From Adiantum capillus-veneris (taxonomy: Eukaryota; Streptophyta; Polypodiopsida; Polypodiales; Pteridaceae), in the NCBI GenBank assembly GCA_014529385.2, contig CM043959.1:5415545-5479544 (forward strand): 64,000 bases of DNA. Reading direction: 5' to 3'. The translations under genes were made by a program, and so were the position numbers. The notes beneath the pieces were generated by a model. That model worked only from the letters and a program-made list of their open reading frames with translations, did not search any database and was not told where the DNA came from. Below are positions 57,000 to 64,000 of the stretch, piece by piece (position 1 is the stretch's first letter; the number at the start of each line of letters is the position of its first letter).

Positions 57000-59400
57000 C
57001 TTCTTGAGGTAATTACAAGGACTAAAGCACACCCTCCTCACTTGTGTATATATACACACACCTACAAATATGTATATCTGTGTGACCCAATGGCCATGCT
57101 TTTTTAGGCCATAGCAACACACGGGTCACACACTAATAGGAAAGTAAATCTCATTGTCTTGTGACTTGAGGCTTGTAAACACGTCAAATTTTCTTGAAGT
57201 CTATCAATTATGAGATGTGTAATACATTCATCAAAGAATGTACAATGAACCTCAAGCACTACATGTGCCTTAAGGGACCAACATTTCCAAAAAATGAAAG
57301 CCACACCCTACCTAGAACATGTTAGTTGTGTCATAACAACACCAGAGGCCTCTTTTTGTAGAATTTTTGCTAGAATATGACTTTCGCGGAATGGAACCCA
57401 CGGTCTTTTTTTTAGAAATGAATTTTGAAAAAGAATTGCCCTTTATGGACATAACTTTGTATCAATTATGTACACTATAACTTTAGAAACATTCATTGTA
57501 TGGGTTTTGTAAAGGTCAACTTTTGGACACTTGCATATCAGTATATTTGATAGGACAAACTTTACAATTTACTATACTACTTGAAAGTATATTTTGATAG
57601 GAAAAACTTTACAGTTTACTATACTACTTGAGACTATGTGTGTAGACTTCACAATCACAGTAAATGTGGTCTAATATCATCATAACCTTAGAGAATATGT
57701 GATAGTGATCACTGATCACCCATGTATCCTAGTTTGGACCAATGGCCATGGTTGTAACTTTTTGCAAAACAAGGTGAAGAGGCACAAAGTCCTGCTAAGT
57801 TAAGGAAGGAATGAGATTTATGGAAAGTAAGTTTAAATGAGTGCTTACAATCAAATGAAATTTTTATCGTGTTCTAATATAGAATTAGATTATCTATTAT
57901 ACATATATAATCACATATAGTTTATATATGAGAAAAGACCCCACTTAATAAATAAGATGAAAGATACACATTACACATTATCATTTGAAAACAAAATAAA
58001 ATGAAAAAAATAATAATAAAAATATACATTATATTATTAATTATACATACATTATGTATACACAAGCTAGATTCACAAGAGTCGGTGGCAAATACCTTGT
58101 ACTCTTTCTTCCGTCTCTCTCTAGGGACGGAGGTAGCTCTATAAAATTTATTGTGTACAATTTTGATGTTCAATGAGCTGTAGTGTGGTGGTAGTGTTGT
58201 TGAGTACGTAGCTATTGTATTTAATCCAATCACACCGATCCATGTTTTGTGTTGAAAAGTGGATGATAGAACTGCTCTTCCGAGGGGGGGAAGGCATGCT
58301 AATTCTTTTGTGGATCCCAAGAAGTGTAATTTCCTTTTGTGTCAATGGACAGCCTCCATGGTGAAGGGATATTCCTTTTTGCATGTCCTTTATTGGCTCT
58401 CGTGAACCCAACCATAATCTCAAGTGGTTTATATATTAGAAAATGCTACACTTAAATAACAAGTGAAAGAATCACGGTGGCTTTCTATAATAATTTGAAT
58501 GCGATAAAATCATTAGGTTGAGTTTAAGTAGAATCAGTAAGGATTGCCTCAGCTTAGCCTTGAGCTGGTTGAAAATGGAGACTACTTAGTTGCAAACCAT
58601 GGTAAAGGGAAGAAAAACTGGTGAAATATGTGAGAAAATAGTTCAAAAATCCTGCAAATTTTAAATTTATGCTAGTATTTTTGGTTCGCTTCTTTGTGGG
58701 AAGGAAACTCAGTCGACGGTCGCTTAATAAAAGAGACTTTCCTGAATATTGACTAAAATTAAGTTATAGAATGTAAGAAAAGTCAAGCCATGTGAGGCTG
58801 TGAAATGAAATGTGAAATTAAAAAAACTCATATATATATGTGTGTGTGTGTGTATCCGTAGAATTTACTAGAATTATGCAAGTGAAGTTTTACTTTAACA
58901 TTCTAAAACAATAGAATGCAAATAAAGTCAAGACATGTCACGACATGAAATGAAAGTGAAATAAACATTTAAAGTAAGTCTCCATCATGCACTGAAAACA
59001 ATGAAAGTCTCCCTAACCCAACACAACACAAAGGTTTCTTTTAGAGAGCAATAAGGTGAAAAGTGCACATTACACATTACTATTGGAAAACAAAATAAAA
59101 ATGATAAATAAATAAAATAAAATCAATAAATATAACACATTTAAAATAAAAACAAAAAATAATATTAATGTTTCTATTAAATAAGATAGATTTAATAAGT
59201 ATAGAGAATAATAAATCGATTTAATAATTTAATAAATTGAATCTTTGTAAAGTCTTTAAATAAAAGGACTCTTTACACGTAGGGGGTACCAGCTGGAGAA
59301 AGCTGGAAAAATGGTGGTATTAGTTTGATATGAAAAAAAAGGGTTTACAAGGGACTTAGGGAAGGAAAATGGAAGATGAGGAGGTAGGTAGGCCACGTGG
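57000..59400. other. A+T-rich region without recognised genes
   Basis: There are no coding motifs on either strand. Degenerate repeats include ACATTACACATTA with GAAAACAAAATAAAA at about 57968 and again at about 59065. Confidence 0.4.
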
Positions 59401-59427
59401 AAATGGGGCATTCTTTCCCTTTTTAGA

Positions 59428-59521
<94 letters not shown>
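59428..59521. repeat. Compound (CT)n(CA)n microsatellite
   Basis: CT from 59428 to 59450, then CA to about 59521. Confidence 0.95.
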
Positions 59522-59523
<2 letters not shown>

Positions 59524-59608
59524 CAACTAACTCCTTTGTGCAGCCCGCGCTTTGTAGTCCCACTACATAACTTTTTGCGTAAGAAGGGCAATCATTATGC
59601 AAATATTG

Positions 59609-59611
<3 letters not shown>

Positions 59612-59671
<60 letters not shown>
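59612..59671. repeat. (GA)n microsatellite
   Basis: About 60 bases of uninterrupted GA. Confidence 0.95.
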
Positions 59672-59673
<2 letters not shown>

Positions 59674-59776
59674 CCTGCAAGAGAATTAAGAAGAAGAAGA
59701 GAGTTTTAACGTCGTAGGAAACTATCCCAAGAGACCTTAAAGATCTAGCTGACAAGGAATTGAACTCAAGACGTGT

Positions 59777-59894
<118 letters not shown>

Positions 59895-60865
59895 CAAATG
59901 ATAATATTCTCTCTTAATACATTTTTCATTCGTGTGAGCGAGTATGTAGAGCCAAGTATAGTGTGTGTGAGAGTGTCCCTACTATATTGAGAAATAAATT
60001 ATGAATCAATACTTCACATTATGGATCAAACTCCTATGAACACTCTTTAATCCTTTGTTCTTTAAAGTTTTTTTCAGTATGCCAAAAAAGATGAAAGCAG
60101 CTTTGAAAAATAGCATTGGAAAGAAAATGCTTTCTTTCTCTTCAATTTTTTAAGGGACACATGTCAAGCATCACTATGGCCTGAATGAGGCTATTGAGAG
60201 GGCTTTAATAATTATAAGAGAGTTCTTTGTGAGAGAGAAAATGAGAAAGTGACTAGCATTTTAAGAAATTTGTTATCACAATATGGTATTAGATTATTGA
60301 AAAGAAATGTAACAATGAACTTTTAGATTACAAAAGATTAAACAAGGTGAAGAATCACACTGGCCTATTGGCATGCTAAGGAAATGTAATGCAAAAGTAG
60401 ATGAGAGTTGTATTTGTACAATTTATTTTTTCACAACAAATATTGTGAAAGGTTGTAGAGAGGGCATATTATAAAATGAGTAATAGATATATAGCAAAAG
60501 GTGACTAATAGATCAAGTTGTTCCGTGTGGTAAACATGGAGAAGTTACTTGTTGATCAAATTTGGCTAAACTTGAAAGTTTAGTTTATTGCTTTATGAGA
60601 TAAATGTGGTAGTGAACTATGTGAAGAAACCAAGGTGATTATTTTAATATAGGTTGGGATTTTAGAGTTAATATTAGCATTTAAATGAACTCAAAGTATG
60701 ATCAAATGACATTGATCATTGGATTATAGAGACAGTTCTAAAGGAATGATGTGCCTCAGTAATTTTGTGTGAAAATTTAATCTAATAAAAATAATATTTC
60801 ATGAAAAAATGGCACTAACTAGTGGCTTTTTTTTCTTGCAACATTCTCTTGATCAAGTGTTACAT

Positions 60866-60868
<3 letters not shown>

Positions 60869-60960
<92 letters not shown>
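60869..60960. repeat. (AT)n microsatellite
   Basis: About 92 bases of perfect AT dinucleotides. Confidence 0.95.
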
Positions 60961-60963
<3 letters not shown>

Positions 60964-62791
60964 TTTCTTTGAAATGTATTTATCGATATTAGGAATGTCT
61001 AAGTCTAGTCCTTAATAATGATACATGTTACACAAAAGTAACAAGGTGACATTTGCATATTGAAACCAAAAGTTTGCAAAAAGTTCTTACTTATGAATTA
61101 AAAAAAAAACTTTTTTACAATTTATAATTCTTTCATTTTTAGTTGTGAAGAATTTTTATTATTTAAGGACAATTTACAATTTTTTGGTTGTAAATGGTCT
61201 TCAATGAAAGAAAAATTTATAACTAAAAATGTATGATAAAAAAAATAATGAAAAGAAATTCATTAGATTCTTAAATAAAGGGACCCATTCACAAATTAAA
61301 CAAAGATAAAAAAGAAAAAAAGTCAACAGAGCATTAAACGAAAGGACCAAGTTACAATGATGGAAAGACCCATATACATTATAAAAGAAAGATATAATCT
61401 TTATAAAACCTTCCTTTTCAATCATAGAAGGACACTTGTCCACCATTTAAAACGGCTCAAAAATTGCAGATTTTCTCAACCTTCCCCTCTAACTTCTACA
61501 TGCCAAAAATGATGGATGAAACAAAACTTGGAAGCATTATAAGAAATTGAGAAAACAAGGTGAGGAGTCACGATGGCCTACAGAAGGTAAACGGTGAGGA
61601 AGATTATCAAAAGTAGGTCTTAATCAGTGCTGCAATTGTATTATTTTAATATAAAATTATATTATCTACATACACATATAATTACAAACTAGCGGTTTCA
61701 AACCAACCTAGCGATCGGTCTAGCCCCCACCACTCCTTTCAATGAAGGATTATGGATATGGGAAATGTACTTTCCCTTCGTCCCCAATCCCCCACACACA
61801 AATACACACACATCTACATAGAGGTGAAATGGTCTACAAAATAGTAAGATTAAAATTTGTGTAAATGTAAAAGAAAAAAGGAGTTTTTTTAATGACCATC
61901 AAAATGAAAAAAGTTGAGTCACCCTTAAGCTGGCACTTGGATACTTGATGCCTCACCATTTTTCCCACTTGGATACATAAATGTGGTTAGAAGTGACAAG
62001 AGAAACCATGGGGTGTACAACAAGAAATTGGACGTTCTCAGCAAGAGGTGGTAGTGGTCCTTTCTATCATTGCCAAATTGCATGGACCATTGTACCATCT
62101 CGTCTTATGATAATTGACAAATTGCATGAACCATCGATGATATGCTGGCCATTGAAGTTTTGTTGCTACCTACCAAAATTTGTGTGGTGAAGAACTATGT
62201 CGAAACCTACCCGCTAACATCATAAAGTTGACATATACAAGCTTGTAAAGCTTCCTTCTTCAATGGCATGAGCTATCAACGGTTACACTATATGCCTTGC
62301 TCTTATTTATTTTCAACATATTCTTCTGTGATGTTTTATTAAAGAACTCTTCTTTTTTGTTAGCAAAAGAGGATTCGTATGCAACAGTCCCCAAATCATA
62401 TTTTTGTCAGCAAAAGAGGATTATTCAAGAAAGAAGAGGTCCCTATGGTTCAACAATAAGACTTTCCAACAAAAGGAGACTCAAGAGAAGCGAGTGATGA
62501 AAGAACAGCAGAAGTGGGTGACATTGAGGTGGGATGGTGAGTAGTACACCGCAACTGTCCAACGAGGCTTTAATCAATGCTAAGAATTCGAGCAACAAGA
62601 GTGCTTTGAATTTGTCCCATCTTTTGCCATTTGAAAATGAGAGATTTTAATCCTCAAGGTGGCTTGTAGTAAATAACTGCAACGTTTGTGCAAACCCCGC
62701 TTAAATAATTAAATAGCTCACAAGAATAAAAGCTTGAAACATTGGCATTTTTTGCAGAGTGTGGGCTTCGACCTAAGCTTTGCTCTGTCTA
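60961..62791. other. A+T-rich region without recognised genes
   Basis: No convincing coding region. A word close to AACAAGGTGAGGAGTCACGA at about 61556 also occurs in variants near 57769, 58460 and 60343, suggesting a dispersed degenerate repeat. Confidence 0.4.
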
Positions 62792-62797
62792 CGGGGG

Positions 62798-63001
62798 TCA
62801 GTGTTCGGGAAAAATCATTTTTCAAAACATTTGAATTTGCCAAGAGGAAATTTTAGAAAATTAGGCTACTTTTTCAAGGTTTTACACTATTTTTCTCTAT
62901 TATGGGGCAAAATTTCTCCTTTTCCCCTTTGAGTGAACCGGCATTTTGGAAATTGAAAACGGCACGATATTAACCTGAGACACATTTTTCCCGAACACCG
63001 A
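62798..63001. mobile_element. MITE, 204 bp
   Basis: Terminal inverted repeats: the left end reads TCAGTGTTCGGGAAAAAT and the right end is its reverse complement with one mismatch (ATTTTTCCCGAACACCGA). It is flanked on both sides by CGGGGG (62792-62797 and 63002-63007), a plausible target duplication. There is no ORF and the interior is A+T-rich. The superfamily is not assigned. Confidence 0.75.
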
Positions 63002-63007
63002 CGGGGG

Positions 63008-63472
63008 TTCAAGATGGGTTTGTCTCACCGGATGTTTAGCCCAACTAGCTTTTTTTTGGTCTCAATGTAACCTCATATCTAACCTCTATGTTTTATTATG
63101 TCTCTATGTGACTTCGACCTCATGCTCTTTGCGCTTATACTGGTAAAAAAACATTGGCATTTTTTAACAATTTAAATGAAAATACTCTTATTAACTAAAA
63201 TATCAAAGAAAATTTCACTCATTCAATGCTCACATCAATTTAAATGTAGCCTATGCCTCACTCCCTTCTTCACTGAGGCTTCTTTAGACAGCCCAACAAG
63301 GAAGAGGGGCAACAATCAGTGTTGTATTAATTGAAGAGTGGGTGAGTTTTAGGCGTGATGGTGACTGCATGCAAATGCTTGAATCAATGCTAGGCCCTTT
63401 TGTCTGGCATTCTAAAACATTAAAATGAACTGAAAGGACCTAGATAAGGCTAAAATTATGAATGGCCTACCA
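63008..63472. other. No gene recognised
   Basis: Spacer between the MITE and the Helitron end. No motif seen. Confidence 0.4.
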
Positions 63473-64000
63473 TCTATACTATTATAAAAGGGGGAGGGAT
63501 TCCGGGCCCCCCTGACACGTGGCGTGTGCTTCTTCATCCGGCATGTGTGCCCTGCTCTTCCGGTGATACGGTGGAGGACTAAGTGCTCGCGTGAGAGGGA
63601 GAGAAGGACAGGCGATCAATAATGCAGCGGCCCGTGTAGCGTCGAGGCAGGGTGTGCGGCCCAAGGCTAAGCTCCCAACGAAGGAGCTCCTGGACTTCGT
63701 GGTGACGGTGCCCTTGCTCTCCCGCTCGGTTCTCATCTACTCCTCTCTCCCCTCCCATCCTATGGAATTGCCCACAATTACTATTGTCAAGAAGCACAAT
63801 CGCGGCCTGCGTCTGCCCCGTACACACCTCCCATGGCTCGACGGCTTCAATGTGTCCGTTGTGTGCAATGTTACATATGCAAAGCCAAATGCTAAATGTT
63901 CATCCTCTCCCCCTTCTTGATTGATCTGTATTCCATAACAAAGAGAAGTCACAACAGGCCCCTTCAAAGCTAGTCTGAACTGGACAGAGACATGAGAGTC
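63473..64000 (+). mobile_element. Helitron 5' end (runs off window)
   Basis: TCTATACTATTATAAAAG at 63473 follows an A. This matches the conserved plant Helitron 5' terminus (TC start, insertion between A and T), and is followed by GGCCCCCCTGACACGTGGCG. The base composition becomes G+C-rich, unlike the flank. The 3' CTRR end and hairpin lie outside the window. The enclosed frame at 63591-63920 is unrecognised and may be captured sequence. Confidence 0.65.

Noticed and set aside
63579-63967. Minus-strand frames in the Helitron end
   Set aside because: Overlap an equally open plus frame in G+C-rich sequence; neither has a recognisable domain.

Overview
This window is nuclear DNA from a land plant and is almost entirely transposable-element sequence. 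Plant-type Copia and Gypsy LTR retrotransposons, L1-type LINE reverse transcriptase, tRNA-derived SINE heads, a Helitron 5' end, a MITE and very long GA, TG and AT microsatellites all support this. Three decayed PPR gene pieces carry phrases such as ILKACGTTEDID and SWNALIA. Such phrases recur in the large PPR families of ferns and other seed-free plants, so a fern or relative is my best guess (inference). I see no complete, clearly functional host gene. The best candidate is one intact exon at 39504-39878.

Layout. 1-5561: LINE 3' remnant, then a minus-strand Copia fragment (gag, protease, pre-integrase) with a long leader, a primer-binding site and a probable LTR. 6075-20125: a rearranged nest built from a short-LTR (153 bp), apparently non-coding retrotransposon, here called E, and an L1-like LINE. 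One E copy sits between AGCTT target duplications, but its two halves now lie in opposite orientation. A second E copy is circularly permuted and sits inside the LINE. Undoing one inversion (about 10881-15552) restores collinearity everywhere. 20126-24003: a SINE and a degenerate Gypsy LTR. 24004-29131: a complete Copia element with 220/228-bp LTRs, CCCTT target duplications, two frameshifts and two TAG stops. 29440-30502: a truncated second copy of the same Copia.

30502-37850: a Gypsy/LARD cluster: a gag frame broken only by TAG/TAA stops, a 1.2-kb LTR with PBS, an internal region with acidic and coiled-coil ORFs, a second LTR, an inverted integrase scrap, another LTR with three TGACGTGG motifs, and a Gypsy RT fragment. 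37850-43560: lower-repeat DNA with the candidate exon and an unrecognised decayed coding region (41220-43310). 43780-45040: a retroelement 5' end whose zinc-knuckle segment is folded into a 105-bp-arm hairpin. 45850-50260: a degenerate transposase-like gene, three PPR relics and two SINE-like units. 50660-54985: a minus-strand Gypsy pol of unusual type, abutting a copy of the LTR seen at 4990-5561. 55000-64000: A+T-rich, microsatellite-rich DNA with a 204-bp MITE and a Helitron 5' end running off the window.

No CRISPR array, rRNA or canonical tRNA gene was seen. All coordinates of repeat boundaries were read by eye and may be off by a few bases.
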